DNA from: Helianthus annuus
Lineage: Eukaryota; Streptophyta; Magnoliopsida; Asterales; Asteraceae
Reading direction: 5' to 3'
NCBI RefSeq assembly: GCF_002127325.2
Contig: NC_035441.2
Coordinates: 49,914,663 to 49,978,662, forward strand
Length of the DNA: 64,000 nucleotides
Part shown: positions 25,801 through 37,396 of the stretch, piece by piece
Layout of the letters: every line of letters starts with the position of its first letter
Position numbering within the stretch: position 1 is the first letter of the stretch
Notes under the pieces: model-generated
The model's input: the letters and a program-made list of their open reading frames with translations, nothing else
Database searches by the model: none
What the model was told of the DNA's origin: nothing
Made by a program: the position numbers and the translations under genes

Positions 25801-26034
25801 CCAATTTGATTTGAGTTGGTTAATCATGTTGCAATACACTTTTCAAAATGAGGTTTGTACTTTTGAGTCTTGTAGTCTACTGGGGTACTGCAACATATAA
25901 ACGAGCCATGAATCCGATACTCTTATAAAACCTATGTGCTCACCAGCATTTCTTGCTGATTTTGTTTTTACATATGTCTCAGGTGGTGTTGCATGATGTT
26001 GATTGCTAGAAAGCGTGTTCACTTAGGATCTGGA
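22857..26034 (+). repeat. Element A 3' LTR, main part
   Basis: Begins TGTGACAACTG and contains the whole region missing before base 1 of the window. It is cut at 26034 by element C, flanked by CTGGA; the last 194 bp lie at 44776-44969. Total length is about 3.37 kb. TATA box at 23951-23958. Short ORFs inside are incidental. Confidence 0.95.
23951..23958 (+). promoter_or_regulatory. Probable TATA box of element A 3' LTR
   Basis: TATAAATA in the same context as at 115-122. Confidence 0.5.
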
Positions 26035-28771
26035 TGTAACACCCCGTGTTTTGAAAGTCAATGTCAAAGTCAAAATTGAAGTCAAAGGAAGAAAAGATCG
26101 CTAATTGCAATCTGTCACTCCTTGCTCAATTGCTGTTTTGACTTCTTTGACTGTAGTTAGTCTATTTTACGATTTACGTTAGTTGTATTATGTGGAGTAT
26201 TTGCAAATAATCGAAGTTTATTGGCTATATTTATCACTATTTATCGCATATGTTATCGCTTATCGCAATCGCGCTCGCAACTCGAAATACGCATTTTTGT
26301 TACTGTTATATGTGTGTGTGCGCCTTACGTGTTACTTGTGCATGTTTATTTCTGATATGTGTGGTAATCAATTGAATCGCAATCGAATTGCAATCGAACT
26401 CAATCGAAATCGTATTATGATAATTAGTGGAGAAAAGATAGTGCTCGATATGAGTGATTGGGATTAAAAAGTAATTTAAATAGGAAACTCCATCGCATTC
26501 GCACCGCTCGTAATCGAAATCGAAATATCAAAAATCGTCGCACCAAACACTCGAATCAGGCAACTGATCGATCCGGCTACCAGCCGGCCGATCGGACTGC
26601 CGTCCGATCAGACAGGCTGTCCGATCGAGCTGCCTGGCCGATCGGCCAGCACTTTCCTCTTTTGGAACTCTATAAATACCCCTTGTCACTCTCTAACTTA
26701 CTACTTTTGGCAAGTGACATCCGACCAGCTCGTGTTCCTCACTTTTCTTCGTATTTCTCTCAATTCCGGTAAGATCTCGTCCTAAATCTTGTACTTTCTT
26801 GATCTACACGCACTCCTACACCTTTCTATCTTTTAAATCTTAACTTTTAACCGTGAAATCATCAAGATTCAAGGTATTCTAGGATGACGTCATCATGTGT
26901 TCTTGAAGAACTTCATGTTTTGGCCTCAATCCACCAAGAATAACTTGGATCTAACCGATTTCCACATAAACAAACAAAGATCTTTCATAGATCTAAACAT
27001 ATTCACGGTGAAAGGGATTGAAAGATGGTTTTCCAACTTTCTTTCAACTCTTTTACACTCAATGCCTTCAAAACCGATAGAAACAAAGCTTGTGCCGACT
27101 TACTAATCATTCCGGTGGTTTCGTGGCCCAAGATCCAGATTCTATCCACGAGGTTCACCGACTTCAGGTTAAACATTAAACACCGTTCCGAACCACTCAC
27201 TAATTGGATTTGGGTGATTCCTATTCGATCAGGAGAACCAAGTAATGACGAGGTTCATGTATTTGACTTGTTATCAAAATACCTCGATAAAAAGACAAAC
27301 AATCAAAACAACCAAGTGCAAAACGAACAGGCCGACCAGGACAAGGTGTTGTCCGATCGGACTGCTGTCAGAACGGACAGCCAGCCGAGCGGACAGGCAG
27401 CCTAACGACTGGTCAGCCGAACGGCTAGCACATGGGTCCTACCCTTAACCAACTTATTTGAAGTTTGAGTAATGAACGAACTGTTATCCGATCGGACTAC
27501 CATCCGATTGGATTACTCTTCGGATCATGAGATACTTGACTTCAACACTTAATTGATTTTTCAACATGTTCAATGCACTAGGAATGCCACTCGATCGAAC
27601 TACTGTCCAATCGAGTGACATTTTGCTGAGAACATCTTCTTCGCTGAAGTACTAGCCGATCGGGTTGCCGACCGATCGAACGACCTGAAAGGTATAGATA
27701 CTTCAAAGTTTTCAAATACTGCAACAAAGACTTCAAAAGTCATACCATCATACACAATCACATCTTACTCAAAGGAAGAAACAATCCACTCGAACAGTCA
27801 TCCGACCGGACTACCGTCCGAGCAGAAAACTGTCCACCGCACGGCCAGCCGCTCGTTCGGACTACCGACCGATCGACCAGATGTCCGATCGACTCACACT
27901 TATTTCCGTTTTACGCGTTACTTATCGTTATACTATCGAACTGTTCAGGCTAACCCTACTCTCAAGCGCTCCTTTCAATCCATCAACCGCTCTGAGTATA
28001 CTCGATCCCTTTTTGCTTTCTGCACTTTTGGGTGTTACATACGTTACTTATTCTAATACACAAACAAACACACTACGCAATACTTTTAAACGCTAACTGT
28101 TACCGCATGTTATACGTGACTTAATGAATGCTTGTTTGTTATGTTTACACATGGAATGCTGTCTACCTGCCTTAACGACGATAGTACTATAGTTTGGACT
28201 CAGCACCCGCTCATGCGGGGGTTGTTAAGGACAATTATTTGCATGGATTACAGTGGTGATCATGTATTACAAACTGCCTCAGGCAGTCAACCCGCAGTCA
28301 TTGGTATCGATAGGTTCATGTCGATCATTAACATGCTTTGTTTTCCGCTGTGTACGTGCTGGTTATGCATAAACTATTTCAAACTCTATATGCTATTATC
28401 AAACTTGTATACTCACCTTTACACTATGTGTATTGACTTTATTTTAACGTATGTGACAGGTAATTAGGATGCTTATCTGCTAGGAAAGCGAGGCTAGAAT
28501 AAGGCTCTAGAGTCCAGCAAATAGTTGTCTGTACAAATGAAATCAAGGGTCTCTAGAAGCAGATAAACAATTGCTCTATTTAAATCTGAGTTGTCAGAAC
28601 AGAACTATTTGCCTAGATTTTGTCTGTAATAATTTGTTTACTGTTTGAGACATGGTATGGGACATGTTATTTTAAATTGAATAGTAATGATAATTGTTAT
28701 GGAAACTTCTGGACAATCTGTTTCGCTCAGTGCCATGCCCAGATGATTCCGCCATCGGTTTGGGTGTGACA
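26035..28771 (+). repeat. Element C 5' LTR
   Basis: A 2737-bp LTR paired with 42086-44770. It contains clusters of the palindrome CCGATCGG and relatives (26570-26660, 27345-27430, 27480-27530, 27590-27700, 27780-27890). TATA box at 26671-26678. A 111-codon frame at 28132-28467 is kept in the other LTR but not cleanly in D's LTR, so I do not call it a gene. Confidence 0.95.
26671..26678 (+). promoter_or_regulatory. Probable TATA box of element C 5' LTR
   Basis: TATAAATA, also at 42690-42697 in the 3' LTR and, inverted, at 57473-57480 in D's LTR. Conservation of position in all three supports a promoter role. Confidence 0.6.
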
Positions 28772-28774
28772 GAT

Positions 28775-28788
28775 TGGTATCAGAGCCA
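28775..28788 (+). other. Primer-binding site of element C
   Basis: TGGTATCAGAGCCA three bases after the LTR end, matching initiator-Met tRNA. Confidence 0.95.
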
Positions 28789-29173
28789 TAACTATAGGGA
28801 ATTAGGCTAGACACGACCTAGTCCGGGTCGATGTCTTAGAGACCTAGTCTATAGTTAGGAACCAACAGACCAACTTGTACAAACCTTAAAGGTTTAGTAC
28901 AAGCTTATGTGCTATATCTCGCTATTCTCGCTTGCACTACACCATCATCACACAATTATTCGAATCCAAACGAGTAATTTGATCGAGATTTGGTGTGAAA
29001 ACCGCAAACTCTCGATTAAATTGCTTATTGATCTGTATTTATCTAAAAAACGAGAGAATTCGCATTGAACCAGGACTGAAATCCGTACTTCAACGTGGAT
29101 TTTCGCCGCTATTTTTTAACCAAAATAAGGAACAAGGTTGTTAAGCCAGGGGTGAAACCCGAACCTTGACAAC
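28789..29173 (+). other. Element C leader, first part
   Basis: Untranslated stretch between the primer-binding site and nested element F. No ORF of note; it matches part of D's leader (55000-55400, inverted). Confidence 0.6.
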
Positions 29174-29178
29174 CTATT

Positions 29179-29628
29179 TGTAGGATCATTTGTGGACCCA
29201 AACTGAGTCGGTCAGAGGCATTCTATACACTATGAAAGGCGGAAACAGACATAATGCATCAAATTCAGCAAAATCTTCACTTAAACTGTCGTTTGTATTG
29301 ATCTGGAACACAATTACAGCAAGACGACACTTCGATAGAGCTTTGCAATCAGAAAACTTCTAGATAATTTCGTGTGGAATGACACGGAAACAAACCTATT
29401 TATAGTTGAGCTAATTCCGTTTAAACATGCTCAAACAGAAATACATTTCATGCGGAAATACGACTCACACGGAATTACTTGTTAATTCCGTATGGAATTA
29501 CCAAGTAACACTTCATGTGAAATTAGGTCTTCATGCTGAATTAACTTTCTGCTTCATTTCTCGAACTTCGTGCCATGTGTAATGAAAGACTCGAACAAAG
29601 ATGAAGTCGACAGATGTATGCACCAACA
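29179..29628 (-). repeat. Element F 3' LTR
   Basis: A 450-bp LTR with plus-strand ends TGTAGGAT and CACCAACA. It differs from 36219-36668 at about 27 of 450 sites by hand count (6%), mostly transitions. A TATA box on the minus strand is at 29397-29404. Repeated words such as AATTCCGTNNGGAATTA make short inverted repeats at 29430-29540. Confidence 0.95.
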
Positions 29629-29643
29629 GACACCCCCTCAGTT
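29629..29643 (-). other. Polypurine tract of element F
   Basis: On the minus strand AACTGAGGGGGTGTC abuts the 3' LTR. Further AGGGGGAG-like tracts occur at about 29729, 30178, 31211 and 31323. Confidence 0.8.
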
Positions 29644-31743
29644 GTTGATGAGTCTACTGTGTCGAGTCTTTGCCACCTTCAGTCTTTATCAGTCTGTCTG
29701 CTCTCTTTTCCATTAGCACTAAACAAACTCCCCCTCTCAACATGCCCCTTTTTTTCAGAATCAGGATCAGAACATGGCTCTATCTTCTCTCCAATTCTCT
29801 TGATCAGATCTCTTGATTCCTTAAGTTCATCAGCATCCTTAGCTTCAAGATCTTTAGTTCCGGAATCGTAACCTGGCTCTTTGCATCCACAAGCTCCCCT
29901 TTTGCAAGCAGACTTTCTCTCAAGTTATGCTCGTAATCAGGATCGTCACCTGGCATCCATTCTGATCTTTAGGTATCGGAACCTGGCTTTTTCTAACCAC
30001 AAAATCCTCAGGTATCGGAACCTAGCTCTTTTCAAGTTTCAAACCCGCATTGTCTCTACCACAATCATAAGTTTTATGATTTTAAGATTTGACAATCACG
30101 GACACCACTTGTAGATCTCTTTCTGATGAACCACTTGAAAGAATGATTTAATCATTTTAAAACCTTTTAAACCTAAACTCCCCTCACAAATTGTCATCAT
30201 GTTAGCGCTTGGAATTTTGAAAATCAGCTATTCAACAACAGTTGTCGAAAATCTTTTTGAATTTTTCAAAAATTTTATGCTAAAACACACTCAAAATCTT
30301 TTTGGGATTTTTCATAAAGAAATGCAGTAAAGAAATATTTACAAGCATTATTTTTGTGAGTTTGTGTAAGAGGATCATATTAGTTAATGAGACAAATCAC
30401 CAACACCGTTAAGCTTCAGTTCATTTTAAGTTCTAAACAATTTACCTAGATTGTCAGTATATTTGTCCACTTAAATTTTCACACACAGTTCAACTGTTTC
30501 GAGATACGAGATTGTTGTCTTAAGAACTTAAACTTATTCATGTGTCCCACAACTTGAATATACTCCCATATCCAGATCCCAATATTCAGTCTTACATGTG
30601 AATATACCTAGATGATATTTGTTAAAGGGTTAAATGCGAAACCGTGAGAGCTCAGGTCAGAACTTCTGTTCAGCAGAGAGATGACGGCTCGACTTTTGGT
30701 GTGTTCCCTTTAGAGAATCTTTTTTTCAACAGCACATGATTAGCATTTTTCAATGTTTCATCATTTTTTGTACTGAGGGCGATGCTATATTTCAAGCAAT
30801 TTGCAAAGTATTATACAGGGACTAGGCCATTGCTTCCGCAAAATCAGAAGTCCCGGGATAATACCCCAGATATCACTGAGTATAAAGACCTAGTATCTCA
30901 GAAAGAGGGACCTTTCAAACAAGATTTCGGGGGTTACCCATATATCCAAGAAATGTTCCCCACGAGATAAGCAAGTTTGAATATTTAGGTTTATATCTCA
31001 AAAACAATTTACTGAATGTGCAAAAACCTACTGGCACATCCGCAGTGAGATTGTTTATCACAATTTTACTTTCCAATTCTTTAGCATGATGTGATAGTCC
31101 ACTGATGTACTATCATTTCCTCTTTTTACAACAAAACTCATTTTTGATTTTATCATGTTTTTGGCTTTTTCAAATTTTCTAATGTTTTTGGATTTTCTGA
31201 AATTTTTACTCCCCCTAAAATGCAAACACATTTAAAGAAATTTGAAAACAACCTGTACAAGAAATTGACAGCTGCTATGAATCGCTTCATTTTGCCATCC
31301 ACTTGGAATAAACCATCAGAACTCCCCTTACAACAAACTATTTTCCCATTATGATTTCAAAACACTTAAGTTTGTTTTAATCAAAATGGTTTTTCCAGAA
31401 AATAAGTTTTGTTAAAACCAATTGTAGGTTCGGGGATCATCATCACTTTGTTTTCAACCACTTGTATGAGGATTACATCAAGTTCAAATTAATGACCTTG
31501 ATTAATCACTTTGTAAGAACAAACCTCTGTACCACATGTAGGAACAAAACATCTACACAAATTCATTTTATCAATAAAGATGCCGATTCCTGCTTCACAC
31601 TTACCAACCTGGAAGCTCCGGCAAGTCACAGCCTTTAAAATTTATCAACTTTAAAATTCATTCACAAAATCAACTTTTATCAAGAATGATGCCGATTCCT
31701 GCTCCGCGATTACAAACTTGGGAGCACCGGCAAGTCAGATTTT
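29644..31743 (-). other. Element F 3' non-coding region in place of pol
   Basis: About 2.1 kb with no pol similarity in any frame. It holds repeats of a CGGAACCTGGCT-like word (29855-30040), several polypurine-like tracts, and a 55-bp segment present twice (31580-31636 and 31688-31744). ORFs of 60-85 codons here look random. Confidence 0.7.
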
Positions 31744-33693
31744 TTAAGGAAAAAGAATTTCCACCCAAGTCTGACCAACCTTGGGTGATTTTAACTCTGA
31801 TTCAGTTGGGTTATAGTTTGCCTTCTTTATCGCATAAAAATCTTTAACCCCTTTGGCCTTTCCCTCGACCATTTTCTCAAAAATCTTTTTCACATTTCCA
31901 TTAAATGCTTTCTCGACATCAAATTCTTTCTTTTCAGAATAGAATTGATTCGAGATCTCAACCTTACCAACTTTTTGTCTAAAATTTTCATCCTTCAATG
32001 ATGGAAAATCAACATCATTTACTGAAGACACTGAATTTTCTTCTTTAACCTCAACCTGTGGCTCTACTGGCTTTGTGGAACCAGAATCATTGCCCGATTT
32101 TTCATCAGACTTCTTAACAACCCATATTTGGTTGTCTTTGGCTTTGTTTTTGTAAAAAATTCTTTTTGAACACTCCCCAACTTCATAGGTTGAATTTTCA
32201 AAAATTTTGAACTTTTCAGTTTGTGGTTCAACATCGACAACTTTTTCTTTAATTTTTTCAGAGACTCCCTGTTTTTTCTTTGTATCCAAAGGACAATTCC
32301 ATGCAATGTGACTAGCTTCATTGCATTTAAAACAGGTTCTAGTATCCTTTCTGTGAAAAACTCCAGTTCCTTTCCTTTCAGCAAGAAACTCCTAGTTTGA
32401 TTGTCTCCAGAAAAGTTTATTCTATTCTTCTTCAGCACTTCCTCCAGGAACAAATTTTGTGTTTGTTTAAGAAATTTTATCATTTTTATAATTTTCAGAT
32501 AAAATAAAACCTAAACCTTTCTTTTTGAAGTTACCATTATGGTTTGGTTTCTTATGGAAACCTGAACTAGAATTGTAACTTTTTTTCTTGTTTAATCTTT
32601 GTTGAACTCTTGAAGTTTATTTTTAGGTTTTTCAGTAAGATTTAAATCTTTTATTTCAGAAATATTAATTTCTGTCATTTTTGAAAACCTTTTTGATCTT
32701 TTCAAATTTAACACTTCTTATTGGAAATTCTTTATCAGAATATAATTTGTCAGAATCATTCAAAGTATATGCAACTTCAAATGTTTCATCATCCAAATTC
32801 GATTTTGATAACAAAAATTCTTTACTGTAAGCTCGTTTAACCGATGTCTTTGGACTGTTGACCGACGAACTCGAATTTCCAGACTCGGACTCCTCATCTT
32901 TATCCAACACCTGATCGACCACCTTTTTTATTAACTCAGACTCATGATCAGTGTCAGACGATGTAAAAGTGATGTCAATGTTTTCTGGTAACTCATCAGT
33001 TATATCAGACTTCAGTTTTATATTGACTGCCTTTTAGACTTGCTCCTCATTTGGTTTTCTGGGAGAATATCCTTCCCAGATTGGAGGCGGACACTTGTTG
33101 TAACTAACACTCTGTTTCTTACCAGTATCCTTCTTCTTTTTCTTCTCATCGTCAAATACTTCAAAACCTGCAACAGTCGGATAAATTCGGTCAATGAGAT
33201 AATCAGAACTAGAATAACTCTGTAATAATCATCTAATTCTCTAATTCTCAATTTTCTCAGTCTCCAACTCTTGTTTCAGCTTGGCACATTCCTCAATGTA
33301 ATGATTTATAGCTTTTTGCTTCGTCATCATCACAGCATTCATCATGGTCAATGCATCTTCTCGTTCAGAATTTGTCTTTTGAAGACCAGTTACTGTTCTG
33401 TTTAGAACATCATATGATTCTTTCACATAGTTGAGATTGAACAGTAATTGTTCTTTCATCTTCTCAAACTCAACCAACTTTTCATCTTTTGCTGCACATT
33501 CCTTGCAGGATTCTAAACACTTTAAGCAAGGCTTGATGACTTCCACAATCTTTTCTACTTCAATAATCTTCTCAGATTCAACAACTTTTTCTGCTTCAGT
33601 CACTTTTTCAGTTTCAACAATCTCCTCAGCAACACTTTTAACCTCTTCATTTTGAACATTCTCATCCTTTTGAGCAACACTTTCAGACTTCAT
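31744..33693 (-). pseudogene. Element F gag polyprotein, C-terminal part
   Basis: Reading down the minus strand: a Glu/Lys/Val-rich coiled-coil frame (33693-33241) with repeated VEVEKIVE-like heptads and a CLKCLESCKEC cluster; a frame shifted near 33240 containing PPIWEGYSPRKPN; an acidic Ser-rich frame (32922-32665); then a second zinc knuckle (CFKCNEASHIAWNC, near 32286-32327) and the segment ending VGQTWVEILFP at 31744. The same order is known to me from Copia gag proteins of composite plants. At least two frameshifts and several stops break it. Confidence 0.75.
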
Positions 33694-35667
33694 TTTCTTT
33701 TGATCTTTTGCTGCTCGTCTCTCCTTCAGCTTCTCCAGGCGATCTGCAAAATAAAATTGAAAACTTTCAGGAGATAAATGAGTTTTTGCAACATTAATGT
33801 GTCTTTCTTCCTCATCATCACCACTGTCATCAGTTGGTGATTGATCAAAATCTATTGTCTTTTCAGAACTATCATCTGAAAAATCAGAATCAGATGGTGT
33901 TTTATCAAAAACAGTTGCTCTTTCTGAACTTTCATCTGAACTTTATGAACTTTCATCTGAACTTTGTGAACTTTCATCTGATGAAACAACCTCTTCTTCT
34001 TGATTCTTCACATTCACACCAATCACTTTCATCCACTTTGTAAACAAATCTGGTTCTTTCATAATTTTAACAATGAAAGCTTTAAAATCCCCATTCTCAT
34101 CCACAAACATATCCCAGCTAAATCCTTCTGGTAACCTTTCATCATCTTGATTGATTAGGCATGCTTTGTTGTAGGATGAAATGTATTTATCCCAGCTAAA
34201 ATTTTCTTGGTTCACTAAACATGCTCTCTTTGAAGAATCCTCTATTACTTTTCTACCGTGAGCCACTTGTGGTTCTTGTTGTTGTTGACCAACTTGTTGA
34301 TATATGGCTTTCTGATAGTAATCATCTTTTCCGAATGGATTCTTTGTTTCACTTGCTTCTCGATTTTTGCATTCTCTCTTGAAATGGCCTTTCTCCCCGC
34401 ATCGAAAACAAGTAACTTTAGATTTATCAAAACCTAAAGAAGAAACATGTGCATCCAAGAAATCATTTCTTCCTGTTATCATCTTAAACTTTTCTGCTCT
34501 CCTCAAGACACTAGCTAGACACCATTTGATGTCCATTAGTTCCATCTCTTCAGCGTCTATCTGATCGTAATCCTCTTTTGTTAGCATATGATTCCCGATC
34601 CTCCCTGCAACCAAACCTTCATAGGATTGTAGCATAGTTGCAAGTAATGCCATGTGGTCTTTTGCAATTTCTTCAGAAAAACTTTGACCATCTGGAAGAT
34701 TCAAAGCAATGTTGCATTGTATTATACAACCATTTTAACTTTTTGAATTTTAAGAATGGAAGCTTGAAGTTGAACTCTTTGGGTTAACACTCGTATATGA
34801 AGAAAATCCACTGCTGTTGTTTGGACTTTGATCAACATTTTCAGATGAATTTCCAGCACTAAAAGCAGTTTGGATTTTAGGACTCATTCCAGTCTCTTGA
34901 ACACTGCCTTTGTAATACATTTTCACATCTTGTTGACCACTCGGATTATTCATCCTCGCAATCTTTTGCTGTTCAAGATCTTGACCCTCAATCTTTTCAA
35001 TGAACTGAGAAATCGTCAAACCATCATATTCTCCGGTGTTCTTTAGAATCATCAAATATGTACCCCACTCTTTCTGAGGTAAAACGTCAGCTTAATTATC
35101 AACCTATTCCTCTCGATCTTTGGTTATGCTTAGCATTGACATAGATCGCACTAAATGGCAATATCTTTCAATTAATTTCTTTGTATCTTCCCCTGGAAAA
35201 CTGGTGAAAAGGTCAAATTCTTTCTTAAGCAGTGCCTTTTTACTTTTAATCATCTTCTCACTACCCTCAAATTTGATTTTAAGAGCATCCCAAATTGATT
35301 TTGAAGTTTTGTCATGTTGAAGCAATACAAAGATGTCTTCTTTAATGGTTTGCTGAAGAAGACTAATCATCATCTTTTCAGCTTTGTACATGTCTCGTTC
35401 TTTGTCATTGAATTCAGAGATCGTTTTTTCAACTTGCAGTTCAGTACGTGGTAAAACATACTTCTTCAAAATACACTCCCAAGATCTCAAATGATTAGCT
35501 TGAACCCAGTTTCCAAACCGATCTTACCATCCATAATACTCCTCAATGCACATTAGCTTCGGGGGTTTTTGCATTGTTCCAGTCTCATTTTCAAAATTCA
35601 TGTTTTGAGCAATGGAAGCCGGAGTAGTCAGGGATGAGGCAAATGCGTTGTAAAATTTTTCACTCAT
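33694..35667 (-). pseudogene. Element F gag, N-terminal part
   Basis: The ATG at 35667 (MSEKFYNAFASSL) begins a frame with the Copia-gag (UBN2-like) fold: IEEYYGW, KSIWDALKIKFEGSE, and the LIERYCHLVRSM region. Stops are TAA at 35524-35526 and TAG/TAA near 35090. The next frame (34704-33943) has DIKWCLASVLRRAEKF and the zinc knuckle CFRCGEKGHFKREC, then Gln-rich and SSDESS acidic repeats. Gag would package the element RNA. Decayed but easily recognised. Confidence 0.82.
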
Positions 35668-36204
35668 GATTACAAGACAATTTCAAGCGAAATCAGCTTC
35701 AAACAAGATTACCTGCACAACAAACTTCAAACGAGATTAAAACTTTCAAACGAAATTAACTAATTTCGTTTGATCTGAACAACACACTCTAATTTCGCGC
35801 GGAATTAAACCAATTTCAAACGGGATTATGCTTTGAAACTAAATTATAATTTCGTTTGAATTGATTCAAACGGAATTAATAAGTTCGAGAGGAATTACCA
35901 GCGAATTCAAACGGAATTATATCAAAGTCGTAATTCCGTGCGGAATTATGTAATGCTTTCAAACGGAATTAATCTGATGTCATTTTGTTCGAACAACTTT
36001 TCATGCGGAAATAAAGATTTTATCAGTTTTAGCTCCAATTAATGTCCAATTTTCTCAAGGCTTTGTTAAAACACTGTTTTGGCATGTTATATGTGAAATT
36101 CAGATCATTTTAACCGTTCAAACTAGTTCAATTGATAAAAGAAGGTGTATAATATAGAAAATGAGATGAAATCAGGCTGAAATCTACAGAACTCCTCCTC
36201 CTGT

Positions 36205-36216
36205 GCTCTAATACCA
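36205..36216 (-). other. Primer-binding site of element F
   Basis: TGGTATTAGAGC on the minus strand, one transition from the initiator-Met tRNA complement, two bases inside the 5' LTR. The stretch 35668-36204 between it and gag is leader, rich in AATTTCNNNCGNAATTA words. Confidence 0.85.
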
Positions 36217-36218
36217 CT

Positions 36219-36668
36219 TGTAGGATTGTTTGCGGACCCAAACTGAGTCGGTCAGAGGCGTTCTATACACTATAAAAGGCGGAAACAGACATAATGCATC
36301 AAATTCAGCAAGGTCTTCACTTAAACTGTCGTTTGTATTGATCTGGAACACAATTACAGCAAGATGACACTTCGACAGAGCTTCGCCGTCGGAAAACTTC
36401 TAGATAATTTCGTGTGGAATGACACGGAAACAAACCTATTTATAGTTGAGCTAATTCCGTTTGAACATGCTCAAACGGAAATACATTTCATGCGGAAATA
36501 CGACTCACACAGAATTACATGTTAATTCCGTACGGAATTCCCAAGTGACACTTCATGCGAAATTAGATCTTCATGCGGAATTAACTTTCTGCTTCATTTC
36601 TCAAACTTCATGTCATGTGTAATGAAAGACTCGAACAAAGTTGAAGTCGACAGATGTATGCACCAACA
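36219..36668 (-). repeat. Element F 5' LTR
   Basis: A 450-bp partner of 29179-29628, with identical ends and length. TATA box (minus strand) at 36437-36444. CTATT follows at 36669-36673. Confidence 0.95.
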
Positions 36669-36673
36669 CTATT

Positions 36674-37396
36674 CCGCTCAAATTTGCTTTACAAAAACTC
36701 TCACCAAAGTCTCGACGGACTCCAACGACCTGAACTCACAATATGACTAGAGGGATGAGTGCCGAATGCCCAAGAATCGAGGCAGAGGCCGATCCTGAAA
36801 GTCAAAATGAGCACGACAGATCCTTGAGAATAGTCGAACCGCTGTGGGTAGTCGATGTCTATTTAGCCGCAGACAATCCATTTCTCGATTTTTATGTATA
36901 ATTCGTCGATTTTATGTGTTTTTATTTGTGTTTACCTATTTATATGTTTAAATTTTTAGAGGATTACTCGATTTTTGCTTACACCTCGATTGACACGCAC
37001 GACTCGCACTGCACAATTATCTCAAAACGCTAACAAGTCGCTACAATAGGGACGACATTATGCTATGTTATACGCTTATACTATACTACTCGATATGTTA
37101 AACGCGATTGCTATATTCGAACGACTCATGAACTCTAAGGCAACTAGAATACTCTATGTGCTTCTAGGAGAACTATGTGTTTATATGTGCCTCTGTGATT
37201 ACATGCGTATGTGTTTCTGTAACTCTGTGCCCTATGTGCTTATGTGCCTCTGTGATTATGTGAATATGTGGTTATGTGCCTATGTGTTTATGTGATACAT
37301 GTCCTATTGTGTTCCTGAGCTTTAGTAGAAGTAGGCGTGTGAGGTGAGTTTCGATCAAGTTGTGTCTAAGACCTATGCCGATGTCTGTTGCAGACA
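36674..37396 (+). other. Element C leader, second part
   Basis: Untranslated stretch from element F to C's gag. A low-complexity run of TATGTG and TGTGCCTCTGTG words occupies 37155-37310; D's leader has the same in reverse near 54260-54340. No gene. Confidence 0.65.

Larger units (their letters stand above)
29179..36668 (-). mobile_element. Element F, non-autonomous Copia (SIRE-like) retrotransposon
   Basis: A 7.49-kb unit on the minus strand inserted in C's leader, with target duplication CTATT (29174-29178 and 36669-36673) and two 450-bp LTRs. It has a primer-binding site and polypurine tract. It encodes a Copia-type gag with two zinc knuckles and long acidic or coiled-coil stretches, but no protease, integrase, RT or RNase H. 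It must have moved using enzymes from elsewhere. Gag resembles that of SIRE/Maximus-type elements, as far as I can judge from sequence. Confidence 0.9.

Noticed and set aside
26897..27405. Plus-strand frames in C's 5' LTR, partly repeated near 42880-43178
   Set aside because: Frames are broken differently in the two LTRs and overlap the CCGATCGG arrays; likely untranslated LTR sequence.
28132..28467. 111-codon frame in C's 5' LTR, repeated at 44130-44465
   Set aside because: It is shared only because the LTRs are copies of one another; D's related LTR keeps just the final segment in frame. No domain recognised.
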